64,000 nt of DNA. Origin: Cheiracanthium punctorium (Eukaryota; Arthropoda; Arachnida; Araneae; Cheiracanthiidae). Position 1 is the stretch's first letter. Each line of letters begins with the position of its first letter. Under the pieces are notes generated by a model. That model was not told where the DNA came from. It did no database searches and worked only from the letters and a program-made list of their open reading frames with translations. The position numbers and the translations under genes were made by a program. Where the stretch lies: the NCBI GenBank assembly GCA_038373885.1, contig JAWZYV010012526.1, positions 1 through 64,000 on the forward strand, in the 5' to 3' direction. Positions 41,731 through 53,929 of this stretch are shown here, piece by piece.

Positions 41731-43784
41731 TCTTATAAATGAAAATGAAATTCTGTTTGTTTGTTTGTGCATTTGATTTGTATACAAATCCACAAAAATG
41801 GACCTATCAGCCTGAAATTTTGTACAGATATGTAAAATAATATAGAATAAATCATAGTCCACTTTAAAACTTTGAAAGTCCACCCGTTCCCGGAATTTAA
41901 GAGATTTTTTATGTTCTCCACGCAAAAAGCTTTCCGTAATTGTAAACCCTGTAGTGAAAAAAGTGTGAAATAAGGATCGTGGTTGCCATGTGTGGCGATT
42001 TTGCCGAATAAGATGTTTTAAATTCTCAAAGTAAAAATAAAAGAATAATAATGATTTTTTTTGTTAGTTTATATTTGTAACATTATTAATTTTTTATTAT
42101 AATATCGTGTGCATGGGAAATCGGAGCAGGAATGAAATGTTTTATACGCAAAACAATAAGAATTGAAGATTTCCGAGGCTAATACGTAAATTTTTTTAGT
42201 TTGGCGAAAAAATAAAATGGCTCAAATGCCGATTTTGAGAAAGTGAGTTCTAGCGGTTTGCACAGTTTTCGGCTTGGCGCAATTTATTGAGAGCTTAAGG
42301 AAATAGATTTTTGAAAACAAGTGCAAAGGTTTTATTAGAATACAGCGTCAAATTTTAATGATCCGTGAAGAAATAATGCAGTTATTAAGGGATTTCAAGC
42401 AATTTATCTTCAAAATTCTCGCCAATTGAGTACATTGATTTAAGTTGGGGGAATTCCGCCAAATTTCAGAAAATTGAAATCTTCTCATTTAGTACATCGG
42501 AGTAACGATGAATAAAACACGTTATAGTTGATAATTTTAAAAACTTCGGCTGTATTAAGGGATTCCACTTTTCAAATAAATGCGTGCTTTACTTTTTGAA
42601 GGCCGAACCATTTCCCATATTAATTGCTGCTAAGTCAATGCTTCGAATGATTTCCTGAAAAAACGCTTGCAAAATGGCGTATGTTGGCACTTTGGCGAGG
42701 CTTAGATTTGAAACTGGATTTTATATGAGACTGCGATATATAATGACACTGGTTATAGATAAAAATGAATGTTGGTACGTGTGTATGAGGTTGAAAAACT
42801 CCAGCACCGTTGAGCACCGTTGCACCATGATATTTGGTTCACCTAAGTCTTTTATCATTGAGAAGCTTTTTATGCTATCCGTTTTCCTCTAACTTGCCAG
42901 TAGGTGGCGCAGCAGAACGTCGAATTCTATTCCGTTTAGTCGTTTCTATGCGAATATCGTCCAACCGATTTCGATGAAATTTGGTACACGCGGATATTAG
43001 AACACGGAGAATATTTTTCAGTATCCATTTTGCTGTAACTTGCCGCTAAATGGCGCTGCAACGCATCAACTTCTATACCGTTCGACCAATCGGCATAAAA
43101 TTTCTTATACTTACACATTTCAGCACGAAGAATATGTTCTAACTGTGTTCCTTTTGATGTTACTCACCACTAGATGGCACTGCAATGCATTATTATTTTA
43201 ACTCGCCACTAAATGACGCTGCAGCAGGTCAAATTCTTGACCTTTCAAACGGTCGCTATGAAAATCAGTATACATAGTTATTTGAACAATGAGAATATTT
43301 TGGCGTTATCCATTTTGCTATAACTCGCCACTTGACGTCACTGTAGCAAATCATTACTTTAATTAACACTAGATCGCGCTGCAGTGTATCACTTCTTGAC
43401 TGTGCAACTGATCGCTATGAAAATAGGTATACATAGATATTTGAACACGGGTAAGAGTTTCGCGTTAGATGTCGCGTCAACACATGAACTTCAGGTCTGT
43501 CCAGCCGATCGTCCTGAAATTTCGTATTCATCGATATCTGAATGCGAAGAATATTTTCGCCGTATCCGTTTTGCTAAAACTCGCCACTAGAGTTCGCTAC
43601 GCCGCATGGGCTTCTGCACCGTACAAGCGATTGCCTTGAAATTCGGTATGCATGGTTATTGAACACAATATAATGCGATATCCATTTTGCTATATCTCTT
43701 TATTACAATGAAATAGTAATCACCACAAATCGTAATATCAAAAAGTTCAATCATTCCCGTGCGAAGAACGGGTACTTCAGCTAG
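41731..43784 (+). mobile_element. non-autonomous Helitron, copy 1
   Basis: Starts A|TCTTATAAATGAAAATG. Ends with the hairpin CCCGT-GCGAAGA-ACGGG, then TACTTCAG and CTAG|T at 43781-43785. TC start, 3' hairpin a few bases before CTRR, insertion between A and T, and no inverted ends or target duplication are the Helitron signature. No Rep/helicase is encoded. Confidence 0.88.
42880..43690 (+). repeat. degenerate minisatellite in Helitron copy 1
   Basis: Units of roughly 120-150 bp, with one half-unit near 40 bp, each contain a CCACTAGATGGCGCTGCA-like phrase, a GAAATTTGGTA-like phrase and ATATCCATTTTGCTATAACT. The same array is in copy 3 (46250-47080) in the same order, so it expanded before the copies spread. 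Confidence 0.82.
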
Positions 43785-44007
43785 TATTATATAAAAGCCA
43801 TAAGTTTTGTTATTGAAGATGGTGTAATTTCATGCTGCAGTTGCTGAGATTACTTTCTTCAAATATGAATCTACAAATAGTTTCGAGACTTAAAAATCAG
43901 TAAAATTTTCTATTCATCTGCGGATTTATCGATATGAAATATCCTTAAAGTTTCCTATTCACCTTCCAATCATTTAAACCTATGCCAATATTATCCATAA
44001 AATATCT

Positions 44008-44706
44008 TCTTATAAATAAAAATGAAATTCTGTTTGTTTGTTTGTTTGTTTGTTTGTGGATTTGAGTTGTATACAAATCCACAAAAATGGACCTATCAGC
44101 CTGAAATTTTGCACAGATATGTAAAATAATATAGAATAAATCATAATCCACTTTAAAACTTTGAAAGTCCACCCGTTCCCGGAATTTAAGAGATTTTTTA
44201 TGTTCTGCACGCAAAAATCTTTCCGTAATTGTAACCCCTGTAGTGAAAAAAGTGTGAAATAAGGATCGATGTTGCCATGTGTGGCGATTTTGCCGAATAA
44301 GATGTTTTAAATTCTCAAAGTAAAAATAAAAGAATAATAATGAATTTTTTTTGTTAGTTTATATTCGTAAGGTTATATATATATATTTTTTTTTTAATAT
44401 CGTGCGCATAGGAAATCGGAGCAGGAATGAAATGTTTTATACGCAAAACAATAAGAATTGAAGATTTCCGAGGCTAATATGTTAAAATTTTTTAGTTTGG
44501 CGAAAAAATAAAATGGCTCAAATGCCGAGAAAGTGAGTTCTAGCGGTTTGCACAGTTTCCGGCTAGGCGCAATTTACTGAGAGCTTAAGGAAACGGATTT
44601 TTGAAAACAAGTGCAAAGGTTTTATTAGAATACAGCGTTAAATTTTTATGATCCGTGCGAAAATAATGCAGTTATTAAGGGATTTCAAGCGATCTATCTT
44701 CAGCAT
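44008..44706 (+). mobile_element. Helitron copy 2, 5' part only
   Basis: Begins TCTTATAAATAAAAATG after an ATATCT run and follows copy 1 closely to TTTCAAGCGATCTATCTTCA, then diverges. No CTAG end or hairpin occurs before copy 3 starts at 45112. It is a 3'-truncated copy. Confidence 0.82.
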
Positions 44707-45111
44707 TCTCGCGATTTTGAGGAGGATTCTAACGCTTGGCGCTATTTATCGTAATTTAATCGTCTGCTATTTGGGTTATGAATACACCTGCGTATAAGTT
44801 TTTGAAATTTTCATTCAGTTGGAATTGTGCATTTTTCTGAGCAGGTTTTCTGCATCTAATGTATCACATCCAGAAAAAAGGATGTTAGAAATATCAATTT
44901 TAATTTTGTTTAATCACACTCATGAATAATGATACACTTTCCAACTTAATGAAAGAAGGAACGAAAATAGGGAAGACCCATGGATTATAACTCTTTTTAT
45001 ATATAGCACTTTAGTGCGTATTTAAAAATCTGAAAGTGTGTCAGATTTTCTATGATTCTAGCGCTTGGCGCAATTTAATGAGAGGGTATTTTTAAAAACA
45101 AGCGTAGGTTA
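44707..45111. other. unmatched DNA between two Helitron copies
   Basis: It contains TTCTAACGCTTGGCGC(T/A)A and GATTCTAGCGCTTGGCGCAA, the latter like the Helitron body, but no gene. It may be a divergent internal part of copy 2. Confidence 0.4.
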
Positions 45112-47183
45112 TCTTATAAATAAAAATGAAATTCTGTTTGTCAATTTGTTGATTTGGGTAGTATACAATTACACAAAAATGGACCTGTCAGCCTGAAATT
45201 TTACACAGATATGTAAAATAATATAGAATAAATGATAGTCCACTTTAAAACTTTGAAACTCCACTTTATTTCCGTTCCCGGAATTTAAGAGATTTTTTAT
45301 GTTCTCCACGCAGAAAGCTTTACGTAATATTAACCCCTGTAGTGAAAAAAGTGTGTGAAATAAGCATCTTGGTTGCCATGTGTGGCGATTTTGCCGAATA
45401 AAATGTTTTAAATTCTTAAAGTAAAAATAAAAGAATAATAATGATTTTTTTAGTTTATTTTTTTAGGTTATTTTTTTAATTATAAAATCATGTGCGCATA
45501 AGAAATGAGAGCAGGAATGAAATGTTTTATACGCAAAACAATGAGGATCGAAGATATCCGAGACTAATATGTAATTTTTTTTAGTTTGGCGAAAAAAAAA
45601 TGGCTGCTAGGCCGATTTTTAGAGAGTGAGTTCTAGCGGTTTGCACAGTTTTAGGCTTTTTGGCGCAATTTACTGAGAGCTTAAGGGAATAGCATTTTTG
45701 AAAACAAGTGTATAGGTTTTCTTAGAATACAGCATTAAATTTTAACTATCCGTGCAGAAATAATGCAGTTATTAGGGCATTTCAAGCGATGTAGCTTCAG
45801 AATTCTCGCCAATTGAGTACATTGATTTAACTTGGGGGAAATCCGCCAAATTTCAGAAAATTGAAATCTTCGCATTTAGTACATCGAGGTAACGATGAAT
45901 AAAACATGTTATAGTTGATAATTTAAAAAATGCGGCTGTATTAAGGGATTCCACTTTTCAAATAAATGCCTGGCGGTCGAACCATTTCCCATTTTGATTG
46001 CTGCTAAGGCAATGCTTCGAATGATTCCCTGAAAAACTCTTGCAAAATGGCGTATGCTGGCACTTTGGCGAGGCTTAGATTTGAAACTGGATTTTACTTG
46101 AGACTGGTATATACGTATAATAAGACTGGTTATAGATAAAAATGAATGTTGGTATGTGTGTAGGAGGTTGAAAAACTCCAGCACCGTTTCACCGATCACC
46201 ATGAAATTTGGTTCACCTAAGTCTTTTATCATGGAGAAGGTTTTTATGCTATCCGTTTTCCTCTAACTTTTCACTAGGTGGCGCAGCAGAACGTCGAATT
46301 CTATTCCGTTTAGCCGTTTGCTATGCGAATATCGTCCAACCAATTTCGATGAAATTTGGTACACGCGAATATTAGAACACGGAGAATATTTTTCACTATC
46401 CATTTTGCTGTAACTTGCCGCTAAATGGCGCTGCAAAGCATCAACTTCTATACCGTTCGACCGATCGGCATAAAATTTTTTATACTTACACATTTGAGCA
46501 CGAAGAATATATTCTAACTGCGTTACTTTTGATGTTACTCGCCACTAGATGACACTGCAATGCATTATTATTTTAACTCACCACTAGATGACGCTGCAGC
46601 AGGCCAAATTTTTGACCATTCAAACGGTGGCTATGAAAATCAGTATACATAGCTATTTGAACAATGAGAATATTTTGGCGTTATCCATTTTGCTATAACT
46701 CGCCACATGACGGCGCTGTAGCAAATCATTACTTTAATTAACCACTAGATGGCCCTGCAGTGTATCACTTCTTGACTGTGCGAATGATCGCTATGAAAAT
46801 AGGTATACATAGATATTTGAACACGGGGAAGAGTTTGGCACGATCCATTTTCCTATAACTTGACACTAGATGTCGCGTCAACACATGAACTTCAAGACTA
46901 TTCAGCCGTCGTCATGAAAATTCGTATACATCGATATCTGAATGCGAAGAATATTTTTGCCGTATCCGTTTTGCTAAAACTCGCCACTAGATTGTGCTAC
47001 GCCGCATCGCCTTCTGCACCGTAAAAACGATTGCCTTGAAATTCAGTATGCATGATTATTGAACACAATATAACGCGATATCCATTTTGCTATATCTCTT
47101 TATTACAATAAATAGTAATCACAACAAATATTAATATCAAAAAGTCCATTCATTCCCGTGCGAAGAACGGGTTCTTCAGCTAG
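45112..47183 (+). mobile_element. non-autonomous Helitron, copy 3
   Basis: Starts A|TCTTATAAATAAAAATG and ends CCCGT-GCGAAGA-ACGGG, TTCTTCAG, CTAG|T (47180-47184). The body matches copy 1 throughout, including the minisatellite. Length is 2072 bp against 2054 bp. Open frames are scattered translations of the repeats. Confidence 0.88.
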
Positions 47184-48191
47184 TTATCTATAAAATTACT
47201 GAAAAATTTTTTAGCGCTGTAGTTACAGCATGAAAGCATTTTGATTTTGTTTTTCTATATTGTTTCAGCTAAGTCGATATATTATTTGACTTTGATGTTA
47301 TCAGAGCAGAATAAATATTTGATATAAATTTTCAAATATTTATTTGACTCTAACCTTATCCTCCCATCAATGTCACAGTTCTTTAAGAATAATGCATGAT
47401 CCGACATTCAATCTAAACGCAAAAACATTGTTGTGGGCAAACATATATCAATAAAACAGACACGATTTCTTTCTTTATTCAATTATTAAATCACTGAGAG
47501 CACGTATTCTTCCAGTTACACGCTATAAGTAACACTATAAAGCTTCAAATTATACACAATGAATGCTCATTTAGATAACCTTTATTTGGTTTTTTCCAGT
47601 CTACTGCTCTTACATTAATGGCACGAAAAGGCATGGGGATGTTTCCTTATCCGCTATCTATGTAAATGCGTAGTGTGATTTCACTCAAATCTTTTGCAAA
47701 ATGCATCAAAACTATTGTCACCAAAAATTATTTGACACTTATTTGCATAGAAGGACATTTCGGCTTCCGGGGTGTGAGTGGTCGCTGAATTTAAATGCGG
47801 CATTATGTGGCGTTTGTAAGAATCGCAGGCGTTTTGTAAGAATCACTTAATGTTTAGATTTTGTCGTAGATAACTGGACCAAGATGCGATTCGAGATAAA
47901 AGACTCAATCGAGTTGACTTCCACCAGTATTGCCAATGTTGAAAGTATCACCGGATTTTACCGAGCTGAGCTCGGGCAGGTAAAACGTTCCCTTCTGGAT
48001 TATCCCGAGTGTAGCTCGGGCAGTAGGAAATTTTTTATTTTTCAAATAATCTTTCCCGAATAACTTCGTTTTGCTTTCAAACACTTTTATTTCCTTTACT
48101 GCCCACTAGAAGGTAGAACTATACACGATTTGGCAAATCTTATGTGAGAATACGATTATGTTTTTAAAATGTATCTATATCAAAATATGCA
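47184..48191. other. 1 kb with no supported gene
   Basis: AT-rich. GAGCTCGGGCAG and TAGCTCGGGCAG occur about 50 bp apart near 47970 and 48015. Nothing else recognised. Confidence 0.5.
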
Positions 48192-48195
48192 TTAA

Positions 48196-48663
48196 CCCTT
48201 TAACGCGCAGTGCTCCCGCTCTGGGAACACCCAACTCGGACGTTTTGACTGTTGCCAGGCACGAAGAATAGATTGGATTTCTATAAAAATAGTGGGTGAC
48301 ATAGCTCCACGAGAATCCTTTACTTTTTAGCACGTCCTTTCCCGTAAAAAAAAAAAAATGGTCACGATTATTTTGAACAGCACTGACATCTGCTGAAAAA
48401 TGGAAGAATGCGAGAACAGCTGGATAGATTACCCAATGCTGAAAAAAGGGCAGCCGTTGCCATCGCTCGACTTAACTACCAGCAAAGATTTTTTTGTCAC
48501 AGCTGGCTGTCCGCGTACAGCCAGCTGTGTCAAAATAAGGGTCTCTCGATCTGTGGCACGCGATGAACGTTTCGATCGTCCGCCCTCTTGCTGGTCGTTA
48601 AGTCGAGCGATGGCAACGGCTGTCCTTTTTTTCAGCATTGGGAAAGGGTTGCGCCTCAAAGGG
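48196..48663. mobile_element. MITE A copy 5, both ends intact
   Basis: CCCTTTAACGCGCAGTGCTC after TTAA (48192-48195) and GGGTTGCGCCTCAAAGGG before TTAA (48664-48667). Palindromic arms meet at ACAGCTGGCTGT...ACAGCCAGCTGT. The reference copy for the family in this window. Confidence 0.88.
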
Positions 48664-48997
48664 TTAAAAAAATTGACATTTTTTGACCCTCCAACTCGAA
48701 AAAAATTGAAACGGCAAGGGGTTAATAGTAGATTGAAGTAGGGTAAGTGTAGCTACATACTAGTATTATAGTTTGATTTTAAACTTTTCTCACGATTTTA
48801 TCATACGAACTATTTATGCTACATGCATGAATTTTAGCCTATAATACTCAAGAATAGTGTAGCTTACTATCAGTAAAAAAAGTTTAGGAATCGGTTCAGT
48901 ACTTACAGAGATGCACATAGAGCGTAATGTAATTCTTATTAGCATCCCTGTAAAAGAACTATCTGTGATATATGCATTAAAGGTAGCCTATAACACT

Positions 48998-49230
48998 TAG
49001 GATGCCACCAGTGTCTAAGAAGTTCTGCTCTCAAAACTGCAAGAGGGGAGGTGCCAGATTCAAACCCTGGTCGCGCCTGTCGACCTAGCCGCTCCCAGTT
49101 TTCCGTGGTTTTCTAAAAAACCTCGCATAAATACGGGCTAGGATCCCTTAGAAAATCCCCCACAGAGGAATTTTCCATATAGGCCTAGGACCCTAGTGCA
49201 GTCAATCGGTCTTAATCCAAAAACAAACAA
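48998..49230 (+). mobile_element. tRNA-derived SINE
   Basis: The 5' part, GCCACCAGTGTCTAAG...CTCAAAACTGC...GAGGTGCCAGATTCAAACCC, resembles a tRNA with a B box (GATTCAAACCC) and weak A box. A 130-bp body follows, ending in CCAAAAACAAACAA. Comparison with the other X units shows the empty-site sequence TAATACTCA; ATAACACT and ATGATACT flank the insert. It is not a functional tRNA. Confidence 0.62.
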
Positions 49231-49551
49231 TGATACTCAGGAATAATGTAACTTTTAATCAGTGAAAAAAGTTTTAGAATCGGTTTAGTAGCTACAAAAT
49301 GTCCATAGAGCGCAATGCATTAGAATTATTTTGAGTGTCTTTGTAAAAGAATTATTTATGCTATATGCTTGAAAGGCTGCCTGTATGTTAATCCAGGGCA
49401 TAAGCTATTTTCATTACAAATTTTTTCAAATCCGTTCAACCATTTTTGTGTGATTCAGTCAAAAACATCCAAACACACAAACGTACACATTTATATTATT
49501 GGTAGGATTTGGAAATTTATGAACTTTAAGAAACACATCTGGATTTTTCTT

Positions 49552-49722
49552 GGTACTTACGTATTATCCCAGCGGTCATTCCCGCCAAACTGTTTTATCG
49601 TCAAATGGGTTGCCAAACTGTTGCCAATCGTATTCAAAACCATTAATAATTTCATGTGCCCGGCATTTATTTCGGCAAAAAATCGCTTGTCTTGGCGGAC
49701 CGCCGGGATAATACGTAAGTAC
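49552..49722. mobile_element. MITE with ACTTACGTATTATCCC ends
   Basis: ACTTACGTATTATCCCAGCGG on the left and GCCGGGATAATACGTAAGT on the right are inverted with one mismatch. The plus-strand copy of repeat X lacks it at the matching place, confirming an insertion of about 170 bp. TTTCTT stands on both sides and may be part of the target. Confidence 0.78.
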
Positions 49723-50040
49723 CCCTTTCTTTACTTATGCTTTTTAATTTGGCGTAAAATCAACATAATTTCCATGTTTTTCAAATGCATGTGATTTTGC
49801 AAATAGAATTTCTGCTTTATTTCAAAAGCATAAATCATTTTGTGCGGGCGATAAAACGGCTTTTAATTAATAGTTTGAAAAGTAGTTAAAATTTCAAAAT
49901 TTTGAGCCTCAGGTGCACTTTACCGAAGTTATGGGCTCAATCATGCTCAAATTTTCAAAGCTCTGCTTTCTGTAGATTTGTCTGGAGAACATTCATTTTT
50001 ATTATTACAGATAGATAGATTTGGCATAAAACTGGCTTAA

Positions 50041-51691
50041 TTTCCGTGGTATTTAATGTTTTTCAGATGCACGCGCGCTTATTTATTGAAGTAATAGCAT
50101 TCTTGTTAGCTCAAAACATGAATCATTTGATACGGGCGAAACTCGCCAACCATGGCAATGTAAAAACGGTTTTTAATTAATAATTAAAAAAGTAATTAAA
50201 AATCTAAAATTCTAATTAGCCTATAACCAACTCCAGGGTCCCCTCTATATCTAAACCAAAATGCATCCTAATCGATTCAGCGGTTTAGGCGTGAAAGCGT
50301 CATAAATAAACAAACAAACATTTATACTTATAGTTACTTTTCTAGTATTTCAACCACTCCTGGCTTCAAACTCAGGGTGTCGGATGAATAGTCGAAAGTT
50401 ACGGGTTAAGTTATCACTCTTAACCCGTCCTGTAAGGGTTAACCTGTTTACTCCCATTTTTGCAAAGACACAATGGTGAAGATTCCCTCCAGTGCCCCGT
50501 GTTGCTTCTAAGCAACAAACTTTGGGGCCCACCCTTTTTCTTAGTGGTAAATAACGCTGGATATTGAAGTAAAACTTTATATCGTTGTGTCTTACGATGA
50601 TAGCGAACAGAATTCGGTTTCGTGATTTCACGATTTAAAATGGAAAATAATGACCGTGCCCATCAGAAAATTTTAATAATATGAAACTCTAAGGCAACTT
50701 TGAGGCAACATTTTTAAAAAAGTGGTGTGTTGCAATGAAATTTGGAGGTCAGTGAAAGCAATTTTATGCCTCAACTGCTCATGGTTAATTCCCACATCTT
50801 AAGAAAAAAAATATCATTTGTTATTTTGCAAATGGACTCATAAAAATACATTTCACTCTAGCTGACACTGGAAAATTAGGGTAGGATTGACTAATTGCAA
50901 CAGTGTTTAATTGCTATTAGATTAAGTCAACTTAAAAACTTTTAACAAGTCAAAAATCAACTGGGAAAAACCATATCGGATAGCATTTTCTCGAATTCTC
51001 CAGGAAGAAGAGTAGATAAGTTTTGTAAAGGAAAACCACAGAAATGGTGTAGGCTAACCTCCGAGGGGAAAATGAGCGTTTCTGACAGAAGGCGTTGAAA
51101 TCAGAAACAACGCCTTGGCTCGCGTAAACTAAAAGGTAGATAGGCATGCCTGCATGTTTTTTCCAACGTAGTAGGAGCGAAGTCAAGCCGTTGTAACGCC
51201 TTGCACGCCTCTATTGCTTGTCTTGGAAAGTTTTGCTACCTGCTACAAATTGCCATTGCTACGCATCAATTTCTGTCTCATACGTTAAAAAAAAGGCGGT
51301 GGGGAGATTACGACAATCGTTTGATTCAATTGTAGAAGACTTTTTTCTGTTTTTAACTGGGAGTTTACACACGACTTCCAGACCCAGAGAAAACGCCACT
51401 GATTTCAACAGTAATATTATCAGACGCTATTTATGCATGGATATTAATCCTCTGAGCTAAGTGGAAAAGGGTTAAAAATGAAAAGTGATTTCCATCCCAG
51501 AACACGTTTAAGCAGCTGAATAACATAAGATGCAAGAAGAAGGAAGAAGTCAATTGATGAATGGAAGTTCGATAAAAAAAAGTATAAGTTTTCTTTTTAA
51601 TTAATTTTTCATTTAATGAAAGGCGGCACCTTTTTTTACTTTTCGAGTTATTTAAGAATCGCTACAGAACGAACACTTTCAATACAAAATA
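50041..51691. other. 1.65 kb with repeat fragments, no gene
   Basis: 50200-50345 holds another dispersed repeat (AAACAAACAAACATTTATAC). 50395-50520 carries GGGTTAAGTTATCACTCTTAACCC-like palindromic DNA and a left part of MITE C. 51100-51290 is GC-richer but shows no domain. Confidence 0.45.
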
Positions 51692-52697
51692 TAGAGTATC
51701 CCGAAAAGGTGTTAACGAACGATGGACTTTAATTCTTTATCTGTCAAAGATAAGCGTGCGATGTAAATTGACAAAAAAAAAATGGTCAAAATAAGGTCGG
51801 AAATATGACTCCTTTAAGAAAAAATTCCTAGGTAGTCAGGGGCAGTGGCGCACTCAGGATTTTTGTTTAGGGGGGGGGGAGGTTACAAATATTGCGAAGC
51901 TCGGTTATAAGTGACCTCGATTATAGCTATAACTCCATTATAACTTCAAAATATTCATTACCACTTGCCCATAGAACACAAGCCCAATCTTTTCATAGTC
52001 TTTTTTTCAACCAATATCTAATCTTTTCAGTTTTAGCTTTAAAAGTTAGTAATTTATGCACTAACTGTAAGTATTTATTTAAAAACCAACATTCCCCCAC
52101 TTTTAATTAATCCCCCCACAAAAAAATTAGAAATAATTTGAAGACATTTTTTTAAAAGTAAAATATTATAATTTATAAGTGACAATTTTCAAAACTTTTC
52201 ACATCTAACACTCCAGGTTTAGGGGTGAGCTTTAGCCCCCATAGCCCCCTCCGTTTGTGCGCCCATGGTCAGGGTCTATACATGAGTTTGAAAGTAAATG
52301 TTTATTCCTAAAGTGGAAAATAAAATTTTTCTTTCGTAATTTCTGTACGACCCCTGAAATGCGATCATTCGATGCAACTTTTTCCCTTCGGGAACCATAA
52401 AAATGTGGTTTAAGTCAGCATATATTTATTTTTATATCTCTGAAACATTTCAGCATGAAAGGTTGAAACTTTGTGTATTACCTGGCGGAACACATTTTAC
52501 TAACTGGGAATATTTTGTACGATGGCGGTATGCAAATTTAAAAAAGTGTAAGTTTTCGAAAATTAAAGAGAGGATATTTTTCTATGGAGTCTTATTTCCG
52601 TCCTCATTTTGAACATTTTTCTGATTTACACTGCTCAGTTATCTCTAACACATAAAGAATTGAAGCCTGCTACCACCTTTTTGGCACACCCTGTATG
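51692..52697. mobile_element. long inverted-repeat family R, copy 1
   Basis: GTATCCCGAAAAGGTGTTAA, then GACTTTAATTCTTTATCTG, on the left pairs with TAAAGAATTGAAGC and CACCTTTTTGGCACACCCTG on the right. The inward sequences AATAAGGTCGGAAATA and TATTTCCGTCCTCATTTT continue the pairing. A hAT MITE lies at 51843-52267. No gene. Confidence 0.78.
51843..52267. mobile_element. hAT-type MITE in R copy 1
   Basis: CAGTGGCGCACTC and GTGCGCCCATG ends. Flanks GTCAGGGG (51835-51842) and GTCAGGGT (52268-52275) match at seven of eight bases. AT-rich body with CCCCCC near the right end. Confidence 0.82.
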
Positions 52698-53929
52698 ATG
52701 CTGTATTATATTTTTCTTCATTTTTTAAGCATCAGCAAATATAAATCTGTAATACATTTAACGTTATTCTCAGCCTACTTCAGCTCCCTTTTGCAGAAGC
52801 ACTTATTATGGATAAAACATCTTAACGTTTCTACTGCGCATGTATCCTATATTTCAAATTCGTTCCTTGCATTTAGTTAAAATCCTTTCTTTAGAACACC
52901 ACGAAATTATAACCGTATTAGCCTTTTTTTGTGATTCATTTTAGTAATGCGGGGGGGTATTTTTCTAGACCACAACAAACCAATTATCTGGCTATGAATG
53001 TGGCTTAGCTTGAACTGCGCGCTCCCGGTTATGGAATCCACTTTTTCCTCTTCCAGGCATATTCGTTTCTGCGAGCCGAATTAACTTCCGAAGTTTAGAG
53101 GAAGTTTTTTTTTTTCCCCCCTACGCTAACTCACCCAGAAACATCACCCATAATTTAGAGAAAGTTTGGTTTGACAGCTTTGTCTCTTTGAATCATTTCG
53201 TTTTCACCCGCGCTGGTGCTCTCTCAAATGTTAGGAAAAAAAAATAAAAATATGCCCTAATCGGATTACGGCCAGGAGCGGTGTTACTCTCTCATTTCAC
53301 CTATTTGGGTGGAACTGTTTCATTGGGTATATTGAAAGATGCGCGATGTTATTTAATTTATGTATGGGTCCTTGGGCTTCGTGAACGAGTCTGCCTTATT
53401 AAGTTCCGTTGCATTTTTGCTGAAGAAAAACAGGTGTCGTTTTAATTAGGAATATTTCTTTCTTTGCTAATTTGAAAACCAATTACACTCTGCCAGCTTA
53501 TGCGATATCAGACTGTGCCCAAAAACCTATACAGGTGCATGTTCCGGATAAAATAAATTTCATTAATTGTTTTACCCTCGTTGTATTTTTGTCGGGGATA
53601 CGCTTGGACAGGAAGTATAGTGTAGCAAAGTTATGGGCAGCAGTTGATAATGAATGTCTTCCATTATGATACTGAGTCTAGAACTTCGACTGTTTGGGCA
53701 GCAATGAGTGAAAATTGTAATTTATACATACTGCATGAGTGTAATCCCACCGAAAACTTTCGTAAAAGAAAGCTTTTTCAATCATTTCTTGCGAACTTTT
53801 GCAAGCTCGTTTCGCCCGAGCTTTACACGCATTCTATTATTGCAGGGGCTAAAGAAAGTCACTTTTCTAGGAAAAGAATCTGAAGTGAAATCCACCGTAC
53901 TTTCTTCTACGTCTATTCTTCAGTGTATC
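52698..53929. other. 1.2 kb, apparently single-copy, no gene supported
   Basis: 52980-53310 is GC-richer than its surroundings but has no long open frame or splice-site context that I can defend. The frames at 53472-54088 lack recognised motifs; the longest (53708-54088, 126 residues) runs into R copy 2. Confidence 0.45.

Larger units (their letters stand above)
48770..50040 (-). repeat. dispersed repeat X, minus-strand copy
   Basis: The order of phrases is that of 30720-32340 read in reverse: tandem units with TGTA-GC-AC-TATCAGT(A/G)AAAAAAGTTT, then CATCCAAACACACAAACGTA, ATATTATTGGTAGGATTTG, TTTAAGAAACACATCTGGAT and GAACATTCATTTTTATTATT. It is broken by a SINE at 48998 and a MITE at 49552. 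The two copies form an inverted pair about 17 kb apart. Confidence 0.65.

Noticed and set aside
42880..43690. CRISPR-like array
   Set aside because: Units are degenerate, contiguous and lack unique spacers; it is a minisatellite inside a eukaryotic Helitron.
49008..49085. Second functional tRNA
   Set aside because: The B box is present, but the A box is weak and no complete acceptor stem forms; the whole 230-bp unit behaves as a SINE.
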